64,000 bases of DNA from a virus. The notes under the pieces are model-generated. The model saw nothing but the letters and a program-made list of their open reading frames with translations. It was not told where the DNA came from and did no database searches. The translations under genes were made by a program, and so were the position numbers. The stretch spans positions 19,924 through 83,923 of the IMG/VR virus record IMGVR_UViG_3300050034_000098; one strand, given 5' to 3'. Positions 1 through 6,969 of this stretch are shown here, piece after piece. Positions within the stretch are counted from its first letter, which is position 1. Every line of letters starts with the position of its first letter.

Positions 1-306
1 TTTTAATTCTCTTAACATTTTATAATCTCTTTTACCAATATATCCACTTGGGTATTCATGAAATACTTCTATATAATTTTCAATTCTTTGTTCATCTGTA
101 TAAAAATCATCTTGGTAAGCAATCCCTATTACTTTGTGATCCTTTGCATATTCTGATTTTAAACTAGATACAAATGAATATCTCCCATTTTCATAAATTA
201 CTGGGCATTCTTTAAATGCTTTTAAAATATCTAATATGTCTTGTCTTGCCTTATTTGGCAAAGTACTAAATTCTTCTAAAGTAATTGCATATTTTTTGTT
301 TTTCAT
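1..306 (-). CDS. Hypothetical protein, 3' end outside window
   Basis: The frame is open from an ATG at 306 to the window edge (102 codons, no stop). GGAGAATAATATA precedes the ATG. The protein is polar and mixed-charge, starting MKNKKYAITLEEF. It is second in a two-gene unit behind the promoter at 440-468. I do not recognise it. Confidence 0.7.
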   Translation of the reverse strand, partial: MKNKKYAITLEEFSTLPNKARQDILDILKAFKECPVIYENGRYSFVSSLKSEYAKDHKVIGIAYQDDFYTDEQRIENYIEVFHEYPSGYIGKRDYKMLRELK

Positions 307-310
307 TATA

Positions 311-403
311 TTATTCTCCTTTGTTATCTCTATAATCTTGAGTCGTAAAGTATCCACAAAGCAGTAAAGCTGATCCAAAGGCTATGAAAGTAATAGTTAA
401 CAT
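311..403 (-). CDS. Small single-pass membrane peptide (30 aa)
   Basis: ATG at 403 lies behind GAGGAG. The product is a hydrophobic stretch (MLTITFIAFGSALLLCGYF) followed by a short polar tail. Its stop lies just upstream of the ATG of the next leftward gene, whose ribosome site overlaps its 3' end. The function is unknown; it is a likely small membrane effector. Confidence 0.55.
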   Translation of the reverse strand: MLTITFIAFGSALLLCGYFTTQDYRDNKGE

Positions 404-439
404 TTCTAATGCATCTCCTCTTGTTTTTAACTATAGCTT

Positions 440-468
440 ATTCTATCATCTTTTAAATAATATGTCAA
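440..468 (-). promoter_or_regulatory. Sigma-A-type promoter
   Basis: Read leftward: TTGACA (468-463), 17-nt spacer, TAGAAT (445-440). It sits just upstream of the two-gene unit 403/306. Confidence 0.75.
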
Positions 469-490
469 CACCTTTATTAAAAATAAGCAA

Positions 491-522
491 ATAAAAAGCC
501 TTACCATTTATAGATAAGACTT
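491..522 (-). terminator. Intrinsic terminator
   Basis: Read leftward, an 8-bp stem (AAGTCTTA/TAAGGCTT, one G-U pair) is followed by TTTTATTT. It lies directly after the stop of the gene at 530-787. Confidence 0.65.
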
Positions 523-529
523 GATCTAC

Positions 530-787
530 TTATAGAAGACTATAGTTTGTGATATCCTTTGGAATTTCATCAAATATTTCTTGAATTGTCATTCCATTTT
601 TAATATCACTAGCTTCTAAATGCTCAAAAGGCATTCCACACTCTGGTTCTAGTGTTATTACATTATCTTCTAAAATTGCCACTCCATACATCAATTTATC
701 ATCATCTTTATTATACCAGCATATTTTCTTTTCTGAGTTTATGAATTTTGTTACATTTGAGTTGACTTGTATTTTTATCATTATCAT
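530..787 (-). CDS. Hypothetical protein (85 aa)
   Basis: I chose the ATG at 787 because AAGGAG lies 8 nt upstream; an in-frame GTG at 796 is too close to that site. The protein is acidic and soluble (MIMIKIQVNSNVTKF...). It forms a single-gene unit with promoter 820-848 and terminator 491-522, typical of an early phage effector. No family is recognised. Confidence 0.7.
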   Translation of the reverse strand: MIMIKIQVNSNVTKFINSEKKICWYNKDDDKLMYGVAILEDNVITLEPECGMPFEHLEASDIKNGMTIQEIFDEIPKDITNYSLL

Positions 788-819
788 CTCAACCACTCCT
801 TTAATTTATCTTATAACCC

Positions 820-848
820 ATTATACATCTAATAAATAAGTCTGTCAA
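820..848 (-). promoter_or_regulatory. Consensus sigma-A-type promoter
   Basis: Read leftward: TTGACA (848-843), 17-nt spacer, TATAAT (825-820); both hexamers are perfect. It drives the gene at 530-787. Confidence 0.85.
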
Positions 849-869
849 TACTGTTTTAATAAGTAAAAA

Positions 870-1076
870 CTATTTATTCAGATTAAAATTTATTTGTTCA
901 AGAATTTCATCAACTATAACATTGGATGAAAGAGCCTCAAATAATAATTCTTTTGCCTTTGTAGCAGAAACATTATTAACGTTAACAATAGTATCAACAA
1001 TTCGCGAAATAACGTATTTATCATAATCAATTATTATTCCTTTATTTTTACCATCGGTAATTTCTACTTTATACAT
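870..1076 (-). CDS. Hypothetical protein (68 aa)
   Basis: ATG at 1076 follows AAGGGGCG. The soluble protein begins MYKVEITDGKNKGI and has an Asn/Val-rich middle. It sits alone behind its own promoter at 1110-1138. Not recognised. Confidence 0.65.
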   Translation of the reverse strand: MYKVEITDGKNKGIIIDYDKYVISRIVDTIVNVNNVSATKAKELLFEALSSNVIVDEILEQINFNLNK

Positions 1077-1109
1077 TTAAAACGCCCCTTTGTTTTATTT
1101 ACTATAATC

Positions 1110-1138
1110 ATTATAACCCAAAACAAAACATATTGCAA
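1110..1138 (-). promoter_or_regulatory. Sigma-A-type promoter
   Basis: Read leftward: TTGCAA (1138-1133), 17-nt spacer, TATAAT (1115-1110), upstream of the gene at 870-1076. Confidence 0.75.
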
Positions 1139-1237
1139 GCATTATCTTAAATCATTTTTAATACTTTTAAATCATAATCCTACACACTTATATAGCCTCT
1201 CAATATTATCGTCTAAAACAACGCAGTATAGAGACTA

Positions 1238-1268
1238 AAAGCCCCTACTATTAGCTAGTAAAGGCTTT
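1238..1268 (-). terminator. Intrinsic terminator
   Basis: Read leftward, a 13-bp stem (AAAGCCTTTACTA / TAGTAGGGGCTTT, three G-U pairs) with a 5-nt loop is followed by TTTTAG. It closes the leftward unit that starts near 3.0 kb. Confidence 0.75.
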
Positions 1269-1273
1269 GGAAA

Positions 1274-1462
1274 TCATACTATATAATTATCTTTTTTATT
1301 AGTTTTGTCAAATTCTTCTATCATTTCGTCTAAACTATTTTTATATTGTTTTAAAATACCTTTCGTTGTTCCTGGTATAAATCCATCACTATATTTTAGT
1401 TCAATAAAAGCTATAGCTTCGTTAGTTTCTTTTATTTTTTGTTGCATTTCAATATTTGTCAT
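1274..1462 (-). CDS. Hypothetical helical protein (62 aa)
   Basis: ATG at 1462 follows AGGAGAAGA. The short charged protein is probably helical (MTNIEMQQKIKETNEAIAFI). It is last in its unit, right before the terminator. Not recognised. Confidence 0.65.
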   Translation of the reverse strand: MTNIEMQQKIKETNEAIAFIELKYSDGFIPGTTKGILKQYKNSLDEMIEEFDKTNKKDNYIV

Positions 1463-1472
1463 TTCTCTTCTC

Positions 1473-1621
1473 CTATACTATTTTAAAATTAAGATCTTTA
1501 CAAAACTGTATTGCTTCATTGTATTCAAAGAATTGTTCATAATCAAAAATATCAATAAGCATCCTTCCAAATATTGTTTTATCTCATATAATCCACCATT
1601 ACAAACTAATTTTACTTTCAT
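1473..1621 (-). pseudogene. Small gene split between two frames
   Basis: ATG at 1621 overlaps the previous stop (ATGA) and opens MKVKLVCNGGLYEIK, then runs out of character to a stop at 1478. The natural-looking continuation (MLIDIFDYEQFFEYNEA...) is in the -1 frame and stops at 1473. One extra A in the run near 1577 would join them. This is a one-base deletion, a sequencing error or a frameshift signal; I cannot tell which. Confidence 0.45.
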
Positions 1622-2055
1622 TTTAAACTGTCCTGTATTTCTTTATAGTAATTAACCCATTTAATTTTGTCTTTTTCTGCCGATACTGCATTTTTATAAC
1701 AATTACCACATTTATACATTGATAAGCTAAATTCTTCATCTTTATAAAAATTATCATAACTTACCTCATTAGCTATGGTTATATAGTAAAACCTATCACC
1801 AAATTTGGGCTTAAACGGTTCTCTGATAATTTCTTCATTATTTTTTATAAAATCACCTAACATTTCAGAGTCATTTAAAAAATACCAAATTGGATCACCT
1901 TTGCAAATTGAATAAGACAAACTCGTAAATACACTATTTGTTATATTAAATTTATACCTTACAATTCCGGTTGCATCTCCTATTATACTTTCTCTACTAA
2001 ACACCTCGTCAAATTCAACATCTAAACCTTTTCTAATAATTTCTAATATATCCAT
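1618..2055 (-). CDS. Hypothetical phage protein (145 aa), multi-copy family
   Basis: ATG at 2055 follows GAAGGAGATAA. The C-terminal half has the pattern KPKFGDRFYYI...GNCYK, also seen in the proteins at 18299, 31775 and 44341, so the phage carries at least four relatives. It is common in phages of Bacillota as far as I recall; the role is unknown. It overlaps both neighbours slightly, so it is part of one leftward unit. Confidence 0.75.
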   Translation of the reverse strand: MDILEIIRKGLDVEFDEVFSRESIIGDATGIVRYKFNITNSVFTSLSYSICKGDPIWYFLNDSEMLGDFIKNNEEIIREPFKPKFGDRFYYITIANEVSYDNFYKDEEFSLSMYKCGNCYKNAVSAEKDKIKWVNYYKEIQDSLK

Positions 2056-2323
2056 TTTTATTATCTCCTTCGCTAATTTGATAACAATTCCATAGGCCTT
2101 CTAAGAAAATTGAACAATCACAAGTTTTAATTATAGGTGGATTTTTGTACATAAAACAATAGGTGTATTCATATTTTACATAGCCTTTCTTAACATCTAA
2201 TATTTTACGATCCTGATGTTCTTTAATAAAAGGATTTTCTCCGTCTTCCCTGTAAACAATTCCTATAAGATCTTTGCATTTCTGCTCGTCTGTTTTGAAT
2301 AATTCTTTCAAAAATTTAAACAT
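2033..2323 (-). CDS. Hypothetical protein (96 aa)
   Basis: ATG at 2323 follows AAAGGAGAGAATA. It has a basic N-terminus (MFKFLKELFKTDEQKC) and a Tyr/Cys-rich middle. It overlaps the next gene by 23 nt, suggesting coupled translation. Not recognised. Confidence 0.65.
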   Translation of the reverse strand: MFKFLKELFKTDEQKCKDLIGIVYREDGENPFIKEHQDRKILDVKKGYVKYEYTYCFMYKNPPIIKTCDCSIFLEGLWNCYQISEGDNKNGYIRNY

Positions 2324-2334
2324 TATTCTCTCCT

Positions 2335-2529
2335 TTATAATTTACTTTCAGCCTCAGCTAAACAGGCATCGTTTAACATATCGTACATATCCTCATAGTA
2401 TACACCAGTGTAGTGATCTCCTTGTAGATCAAAATCAGTGTATAAAACATTATCAATCATGTACTGACTTTGGATAATTAATGTAACTGCAAAAGCTAGT
2501 GTCATAATATTTTTAACAAACCTATTCAT
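2335..2529 (-). CDS. Small exported or membrane-anchored protein (64 aa)
   Basis: ATG at 2529 follows AGAGGTAATAGAAA. The N-terminus (MNRFVKNIMTLAFAVTLIIQ) looks like a signal peptide or anchor, followed by an acidic Tyr/Asp-rich extracellular part. It could act at the cell envelope, for example in superinfection exclusion, but that is inference. Confidence 0.6.
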   Translation of the reverse strand: MNRFVKNIMTLAFAVTLIIQSQYMIDNVLYTDFDLQGDHYTGVYYEDMYDMLNDACLAEAESKL

Positions 2530-2654
2530 TTTCTATTACCTCTTTTCTTTTTGTTATGATAGTATTTCGACTGTACCCAAACTACATACGATTTTAAATC
2601 TGGTTCAAACCACCTAACTTTATCAAACCAACTACCTTCAAACAATTCATGCAT
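2526..2654 (-). CDS. Small hypothetical protein (42 aa)
   Basis: ATG at 2654, AAGGAG 10 nt upstream; the stop overlaps the next start (AAATGA). Trp-rich (WFDKVRWF) with a basic tail. Not recognised. Confidence 0.55.
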   Translation of the reverse strand: MHELFEGSWFDKVRWFEPDLKSYVVWVQSKYYHNKKKRGNRK

Positions 2655-2656
2655 AA

Positions 2657-2791
2657 TTAAACAGCTCCTTCTTTGATTATTTCAAATGTTTCTTGGTACA
2701 CTATTGTTTTCCGCTTCATAAGATCAAATACTCTGTTGCGGATATCATTGTAATCGTATCCCATCATTACATATACGCCAGATTTTAGCAT
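2657..2791 (-). CDS. Small hypothetical protein (44 aa)
   Basis: ATG at 2791 with a weak ribosome site (TTAAAG). The product begins MLKSGVYVMMGYDYNDIRNR. It lies in the same leftward run; its 3' end contains the ribosome site of the next gene. Not recognised. Confidence 0.5.
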   Translation of the reverse strand: MLKSGVYVMMGYDYNDIRNRVFDLMKRKTIVYQETFEIIKEGAV

Positions 2792-2801
2792 TACTTTAAA
2801 T

Positions 2802-2972
2802 TTAAATATCTAGCACCTTAATATAACCTTTCTTAACCCAATCTTTTGCAGTATATGTTGTGTCCCATTCACCTAGAAAAACCATATCGACTTCACTATT
2901 TTCTTTTCTTTCTTCTAATCCTAATTTGCGAGATCTTTCTTCTGCTTTTTTAGTCCATACATATTTTTTCAT
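2802..2972 (-). CDS. Small basic hypothetical protein (56 aa)
   Basis: ATG at 2972 follows AAGGAGTTG. A Lys/Glu-rich N-terminal helix is followed by a WDTTYTAKDWVKKGYI segment. First gene after the promoter at 3005-3033. Not recognised. Confidence 0.6.
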   Translation of the reverse strand: MKKYVWTKKAEERSRKLGLEERKENSEVDMVFLGEWDTTYTAKDWVKKGYIKVLDI

Positions 2973-3004
2973 TTAAAACAACTCCTTAATTTTTTCTATA
3001 ATTC

Positions 3005-3033
3005 ATTATAACACTAACTGAATTAATTGTAAA
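3005..3033 (-). promoter_or_regulatory. Sigma-A-type promoter
   Basis: Read leftward: TTTACA (3033-3028), 17-nt spacer, TATAAT (3010-3005). It overlaps the end of the gene at 3023-3190 and drives the run of genes down to 1274. Confidence 0.75.
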
Positions 3034-3190
3034 GACTTTTATTAATTCTTTTTAAACTAATTTTAGTTATCATTTCTAAAATATCTTCTTTATATAATTT
3101 ACAAATCATTCCTAATAAATACTCTTTTGTGTCTCCTAAAATTACTGTTTGCGTTTTACCGTTTTTTAATATAATTGTTAGTTCATACAT
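3023..3190 (-). CDS. Small hypothetical protein (55 aa)
   Basis: ATG at 3190 follows AAAGGATCTG. A beta-rich N-terminus (MYELTIILKNGKTQTVIL) is followed by a helical C-terminus. It follows the gene at 3196-3603 by 5 nt. Not recognised. Confidence 0.55.
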   Translation of the reverse strand: MYELTIILKNGKTQTVILGDTKEYLLGMICKLYKEDILEMITKISLKRINKSLYN

Positions 3191-3195
3191 ATTTA

Positions 3196-3603
3196 TCAGA
3201 TCCTTTCATTCTTTAAACATAATATAGCATTTTCATACTCTCTTAAACCTAATTCAGTTTCAATTCTTTTATTTGTCCTATTGAGATAAAATGATGCTTG
3301 AATTTCTCCATAAAATTCGATATTATTATATTTAGAATAAAAGTTAATGTTAAGTTCTTCTAAAATCCTTTCAATTTGCTCAATTGTTTTGTTCGTTTTA
3401 AATCCCATTCCTGGATAATTATATTTTATTTCTGCTTTGGTATTTAAGATGTTGTGAATTAATTGGATTGTTAACGTTTGCATTAAAATAGAACTGCCAA
3501 TTGTTTTAGACGAATCAATAAAAGATCCCTTTATATCGGTTTCTAATAATTTTCTTTTTTCAATTACTTCTTTTAATTTAGCTTCAATTTCTTTGTTTGT
3601 CAT
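3196..3603 (-). CDS. Hypothetical protein (135 aa)
   Basis: ATG at 3603 follows GGAGTGATTGTAA. The first 30 residues are a charged helix and the remainder is mixed. It is the first leftward gene from the divergent region, behind the promoter at 3635-3663. Not recognised. Confidence 0.65.
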   Translation of the reverse strand: MTNKEIEAKLKEVIEKRKLLETDIKGSFIDSSKTIGSSILMQTLTIQLIHNILNTKAEIKYNYPGMGFKTNKTIEQIERILEELNINFYSKYNNIEFYGEIQASFYLNRTNKRIETELGLREYENAILCLKNERI

Positions 3604-3634
3604 TTACAATCACTCCATTTCTTAATCTAAAATC

Positions 3635-3663
3635 ATTATATCATATAGATAATAAAATTGCAA
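3635..3663 (-). promoter_or_regulatory. Sigma-A-type promoter (leftward)
   Basis: Read leftward: TTGCAA (3663-3658), 17-nt spacer, TATAAT (3640-3635), upstream of the gene at 3196-3603. Confidence 0.75.
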
Positions 3664-3717
3664 TAAAATGTTTTCTTCATTATATACACACATTTCATTC
3701 GTTGTTAAAAATAATCC

Positions 3718-3746
3718 TTGCATTCGTATTTTGCATATGTTATAAT
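3718..3746 (+). promoter_or_regulatory. Sigma-A-type promoter (rightward, distal)
   Basis: TTGCAT (3718-3723), 17-nt spacer, TATAAT (3741-3746). Its transcript would carry the small hairpin near 3780 before the second promoter. Confidence 0.65.
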
Positions 3747-3766
3747 AATCTCAAGTCAAGGGAACA

Positions 3767-3847
3767 ATGCGAAGCGGTACAATCCGAGTGTATCGGATTA
3801 GATACTGCAAAAGTAACATTGCATTTAAACAATTGTTAAGAGAGTAA
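3767..3847 (+). CDS. Possible leader peptide (26 aa)
   Basis: ATG at 3767 follows a weak AAGGGA. The predicted peptide is basic (MRSGTIRVYRIRYCKSN...). The same stretch forms the AATCCGA/TCGGATT hairpin, so it may instead be a structured leader or small RNA. Low support. Confidence 0.25.
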   Translation: MRSGTIRVYRIRYCKSNIAFKQLLRE

Positions 3848-3875
3848 AATCAAATAAAATTATTTAAACAACCTA

Positions 3876-3904
3876 TTGACTTATTAAACAAAATGAATTA
3901 TAAT
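3876..3904 (+). promoter_or_regulatory. Near-consensus sigma-A-type promoter (rightward)
   Basis: TTGACT (3876-3881), exactly 17 nt, TATAAT (3899-3904), 34 nt before the first rightward start codon. Likely the main promoter of the 3.9-12.7 kb gene block. Confidence 0.8.
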
Positions 3905-3937
3905 GAACTAAGAAAGTAAAATAAAGGGGCGAACGAA

Positions 3938-4114
3938 ATGAAAAGCGAATATTGGTTTTATCTAGTAAATGATGAAGGTTGCGTAATGGACACCAGGCGT
4001 GACTCTAGTGTGATAAAAGCCAGAAAACATTTTTATAACACATTCGAAGGGAATTATAAAATTCAATGGACAGATAAAAATGGAGTTGGTAAAGAAAAGA
4101 ATGTAAGACTCTAA
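3938..4114 (+). CDS. Small hypothetical protein (58 aa)
   Basis: ATG at 3938 follows AAGGGGCG. First gene of the rightward block. The product is polar with aromatic residues (MKSEYWFYLVNDEG...) and a basic end. Not recognised. Confidence 0.6.
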   Translation: MKSEYWFYLVNDEGCVMDTRRDSSVIKARKHFYNTFEGNYKIQWTDKNGVGKEKNVRL

Positions 4115-4144
4115 GATTTTTAATAATTAAAGGAGTTACAACAA

Positions 4145-4267
4145 ATGATTATTCCATTATTTATAATTTTCCTAGTAATAATTGTTTTAAGAAGTATTTT
4201 AGAAATTTACAGTACCTTGAGTCGCGGATACAAAATGGTATCGGACAGAAAAGAGAAAATAAAATGA
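4145..4267 (+). CDS. Small membrane protein (40 aa)
   Basis: ATG at 4145 follows AAAGGAGTTACAACAA. An N-terminal transmembrane segment (IIPLFIIFLVIIVL) is followed by a basic tail, suggesting N-out/C-in topology. The stop overlaps the next ATG (AAATGA). Function unknown. Confidence 0.55.
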   Translation: MIIPLFIIFLVIIVLRSILEIYSTLSRGYKMVSDRKEKIK

Positions 4268-4728
4268 AAAAAGTAATTAATTTTGGTAAAGTTGACTATA
4301 ATAATATTGGGAAACCTATAAACAGGGTTACTGTTGAAGTTAAATTTAATGATGGAAAACTTAGTATTTGTGCTAATATCTGGAATGGCAGTAATACCGA
4401 TATTGTTTGTGGGGGACAATGCATAGATACATTACAAGAATTTGATAGTATCAAAAATAATGAACTTTTTACATCAATCTATAGACTATGGAAATTATAT
4501 CATTTAAACGATATGCATGCAGGAACAATTGAACAAGAAAATGCAATTAAAGAATGGGAAGAATTAGGCAACAAATACGATTATACAGAAGCTTGTAATT
4601 ATCTTAAAAGCATTAATCTTTATGAAGTTAGCTATAACGGTTCGCCATATACTTATGGACATAGTTGGTTATTTCAAGAAATTCCATTAGATGATGTAAA
4701 GATAATTAACCAAATTATGACTAACTGA
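4264..4728 (+). CDS. Hypothetical phage protein (154 aa)
   Basis: ATG overlaps the previous stop. The segment LWKLYHLNDMHAGT and the ending YGHSWLFQEIPLDDV resemble a widespread uncharacterised phage protein I have seen in Bacillota phages; no function is known to me. Soluble, slightly acidic. Confidence 0.75.
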   Translation: MKKVINFGKVDYNNIGKPINRVTVEVKFNDGKLSICANIWNGSNTDIVCGGQCIDTLQEFDSIKNNELFTSIYRLWKLYHLNDMHAGTIEQENAIKEWEELGNKYDYTEACNYLKSINLYEVSYNGSPYTYGHSWLFQEIPLDDVKIINQIMTN

Positions 4729-4788
4729 AATAGTTATTAATATACCATATAATTAATAATTAAATAGATATAAAAGGGAGTTATTAAA

Positions 4789-5019
4789 ATGAATTTATCA
4801 AAAATTAATAAAGCATGTGTCAAGATCCATAACGAATTAAAAATAAAATATGCAATTGTTCCAACAATTTCACAACTACGCATGGCATGCATTTACAACG
4901 CATCCAAATATAATGGTAGTTGGAATTTAGAAATTACAAGCGAATTTGCATCATATAATACTGGTCGCAACAATTTAATGAATGATATGTGCGATAGAAT
5001 TGCGGAGGTTACAAAATGA
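4789..5019 (+). CDS. Hypothetical protein (76 aa)
   Basis: ATG at 4789 follows AAAGGGAGTTA. A helical N-terminus (MNLSKINKACVKIHNELK) is followed by a mixed polar part. It overlaps the next gene by 4 nt. Not recognised. Confidence 0.6.
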   Translation: MNLSKINKACVKIHNELKIKYAIVPTISQLRMACIYNASKYNGSWNLEITSEFASYNTGRNNLMNDMCDRIAEVTK

Positions 5020-5195
5020 TTGAAATTAAGGTGTATTTTGAAAATAAAGATTCACTTAATACCAGAATAAATGCAACTTTTGAAGAAGCTAAAAAATATT
5101 ATGTTGGCAATGTTTTTAATATTGGTTCAGTAAACGACAAAATGGTTAAATGCAATAAAATTGAATTAATTGAAGGTGACAAAATTGACAGCTAA
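5016..5195 (+). CDS. Small hypothetical protein (59 aa)
   Basis: ATG at 5016 overlaps the preceding stop and has GCGGAGGT upstream. A beta-strand-like start (MIEIKVYFENKDSLNT) is followed by an FEEAKKYY helix. Not recognised. Confidence 0.6.
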   Translation: MIEIKVYFENKDSLNTRINATFEEAKKYYVGNVFNIGSVNDKMVKCNKIELIEGDKIDS

Positions 5196-5328
5196 AGAAT
5201 TAATTATTGAATTGAAAAAATGTCCAGAAAATGCAATTGTTGTTTATTACAATACAGAATATGGCGGTTATATTAAAGTTGATATGGCTGATTATAATGA
5301 AGAACAAGATAGAATTGAATTAGAATAG
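5185..5328 (+). CDS. Small acidic hypothetical protein (47 aa)
   Basis: TTG at 5185 with GAAGGTGAC upstream; frame overlaps the previous gene by 11 nt. The MTAKELIIELKKCPENAIVV start resembles small phage proteins of the type at 43794. Function unknown. Confidence 0.5.
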   Translation: MTAKELIIELKKCPENAIVVYYNTEYGGYIKVDMADYNEEQDRIELE

Positions 5329-5341
5329 GAGACAGAATAAT

Positions 5342-5494
5342 ATGAATTGCGATAAATGCGTTTTAACTGATAGTCAATGTCAAAATAATTCCTGTGAATA
5401 TTGTAAATATGAAAAAGTAAAAAGTAATGAACGTCCATGCCTTGAATGTTATGATTTTGATTGTAAATTTGTTCCTAAGGAGGGCTTAAAATGA
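5342..5494 (+). CDS. Small Cys-rich protein (50 aa)
   Basis: ATG at 5342 follows AGGAGACAGAATAAT. Eight cysteines, mostly in paired spacing (CDKC, CEYC, CLEC), suggest one or two bound zinc ions. It overlaps the next ATG by 4 nt. Function unknown. Confidence 0.55.
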   Translation: MNCDKCVLTDSQCQNNSCEYCKYEKVKSNERPCLECYDFDCKFVPKEGLK

Positions 5495-5679
5495 CTCTTT
5501 ATGTTACACCAAAGGGATGGGGTTTTGATTGCAATTTAATCAAAGACGGAGTACTATTATATCATTATGACTTTCACCAAATGTCATTAATTGAATTAGA
5601 AGACGAATTAGAAAATGTTTTTAGTAGTGTATTCGGGAATTATGAAATTGAAATATTAGAAAATAAGGTAGGTAAATAA
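5491..5679 (+). CDS. Hypothetical protein (62 aa)
   Basis: ATG at 5491 follows AAGGAGGGC. Small soluble protein starting MTLYVTPKGWGFDCN. Not recognised. Confidence 0.6.
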   Translation: MTLYVTPKGWGFDCNLIKDGVLLYHYDFHQMSLIELEDELENVFSSVFGNYEIEILENKVGK

Positions 5680-5680
5680 T

Positions 5681-5893
5681 ATGAAAATTATATGTTTTGG
5701 TAATGAAAAAATTGAAATTAACACAATAGGTCTTAGTTTTATCGCAACGATTACGGATAGGAAGACGAACAATAAGGTTTTAATTGACATTGATATGGAT
5801 GGCTTAGTCAGATCATTTGGAAGCCTTGTGCCTTATCCTAAGGCGTTGTATAGAGTTTTATGCGAATATGATAAAGTTATGAAGGTGGCTTAA
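5681..5893 (+). CDS. Hypothetical protein (70 aa)
   Basis: ATG at 5681 follows GGTAGGTAAATAAT. Mostly beta-strand pattern (MKIICFGNEKIEINTIGLSF). Not recognised. Confidence 0.6.
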   Translation: MKIICFGNEKIEINTIGLSFIATITDRKTNNKVLIDIDMDGLVRSFGSLVPYPKALYRVLCEYDKVMKVA

Positions 5894-5895
5894 TT

Positions 5896-6219
5896 GTGAA
5901 GTTATATAATTATATTTTAAAAGTATATCCAAGCGTGGGCAAGCCTAGGGTTGATAATCCACGCAGTTGGCTTTGGTTCGCTGATAAAGAGGCACTAAAA
6001 AGGGAAATTGTAAGTGATATTAGATATTTTCCAGGAAGTAAATTTTTAGGATATTTAGAAAAAGAAGCTAAATTAGAATATGAAGGAATCTTGACAGATA
6101 ATAAATTAGAATATGAAGACTATTCGCTATTATTAGAAAATGAAAATGAAATAGAAGATCTTTCTACAATTTTAGAACCATTTAAAGGATGTAAAATACA
6201 AATCAAAATCTTGGAGTGA
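5896..6219 (+). CDS. Hypothetical protein (107 aa)
   Basis: GTG at 5896 follows GAAGGTGGCT, 2 nt after the previous stop. Trp-rich near residue 25 (PRSWLWFADKEAL) with an acidic C-terminal half. Not recognised. Confidence 0.65.
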   Translation: MKLYNYILKVYPSVGKPRVDNPRSWLWFADKEALKREIVSDIRYFPGSKFLGYLEKEAKLEYEGILTDNKLEYEDYSLLLENENEIEDLSTILEPFKGCKIQIKILE

Positions 6220-6223
6220 TTCT

Positions 6224-6283
6224 ATGTTTATATTATTTGTGCTAATGATAGCAATTTTAGGATGGAGAGGGTTTAAAATATGA
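6224..6283 (+). CDS. Very small membrane peptide (19 aa)
   Basis: ATG at 6224 follows TTGGAGTGATTC. The frame encodes MFILFVLMIAILGWRGFKI, one transmembrane helix with a basic end, and its stop overlaps the next ATG. Too short to be certain. Confidence 0.35.
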   Translation: MFILFVLMIAILGWRGFKI

Positions 6284-6486
6284 ATGTCTTAAATAGAATA
6301 GATAAAGCGAACACGAATATAGAAATTTTAATAGAAAATTATATAAGTGAAGTTGAATCAAATAATTCAAATTATTGTCCACGAAATGAAACTGTTATTA
6401 AAAACTGTATTCATAATTGTGAAAAATGTAAACAAGATTATTATGAAAATCTATTTATAGAAATGAAGAAAAAATATACAGTGTGA
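6280..6486 (+). CDS. Small Cys-containing protein (68 aa)
   Basis: ATG at 6280 follows GGAGAGGGTTTAAAAT. Cysteines in CPRNE..CIHNCEKCKQD suggest a metal or disulfide knuckle. Helical N-terminus. Not recognised. Confidence 0.6.
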   Translation: MNVLNRIDKANTNIEILIENYISEVESNNSNYCPRNETVIKNCIHNCEKCKQDYYENLFIEMKKKYTV

Positions 6487-6496
6487 GGTGAATTAT

Positions 6497-6691
6497 ATGA
6501 AATGTAAATGCGGTACTGAAATGTTAAGTTGTAGCTATATCCACGTTATTGGTGATTTTGAACTTAGAAAAACAGAAAAACAGTATATTTTAACATGCCC
6601 AAATTGTAAAGAAGGATCACAGATTCACTGGTCACAAAATGAATGTGAATCAGAAATGAAATTTAAAAATAGAAAATGTTATACATTATGA
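6497..6691 (+). CDS. Zinc-ribbon-like small protein (64 aa)
   Basis: I chose the ATG at 6497 over an in-frame GTG at 6488 because GAGGTG lies about 6 nt upstream of it. CKC near residue 4 and CPNC about 30 residues later form a four-cysteine ribbon. Function unknown. Confidence 0.6.
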   Translation: MKCKCGTEMLSCSYIHVIGDFELRKTEKQYILTCPNCKEGSQIHWSQNECESEMKFKNRKCYTL

Positions 6692-6969
6692 AAGAGGGTG
6701 ACGTTGTAGTATTAAAAAGTAACTGGAAAGAAATTATAAAAACTGGACACTATGACTCTGTTGTAATTTTAAAAGAATTTAAACCAATTGAAGAACAATA
6801 TTTTATAATAAAGCAAACAACTGCAAGTTTTAATTTAATACAGATTGAGTGGATGGGCGGTTATTATTGGGGAAATTGTGAATGGTTTGAAATATTAAAA
6901 CATAGTAAATTAACAGATTATTACTATAGTGATTTTTTAATTGACACAAATACGAAAGGCGTGATATAA
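6676..6969 (+). CDS. Hypothetical protein (97 aa)
   Basis: Overlaps the previous gene; the start may be ATG 6676 or ATG 6688. Near residue 10, a KOW/SH3-like opening (EGDVVVLKSNWKE) is followed by aromatic-rich sequence (WMGGYYWGNCEWF). Not recognised. Confidence 0.6.
   Translation: MLYIMKEGDVVVLKSNWKEIIKTGHYDSVVILKEFKPIEEQYFIIKQTTASFNLIQIEWMGGYYWGNCEWFEILKHSKLTDYYYSDFLIDTNTKGVI

Larger units (their letters stand above)
3664..3937. promoter_or_regulatory. Divergent early control region
   Basis: This gap separates the leftward and rightward gene blocks. It holds two rightward promoters (3718-3746 and 3876-3904), backs onto a leftward one (3635-3663), and includes a 7-bp hairpin (AATCCGA/TCGGATT near 3780). 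Apart from one doubtful 26-codon frame I see no gene. Confidence 0.6.

Noticed and set aside
3750-3850. Possible tRNA in the divergent region
   Set aside because: The hairpin is isolated; there is no cloverleaf, no T-loop pattern and no acceptor stem. I saw no tRNA anywhere in the window.
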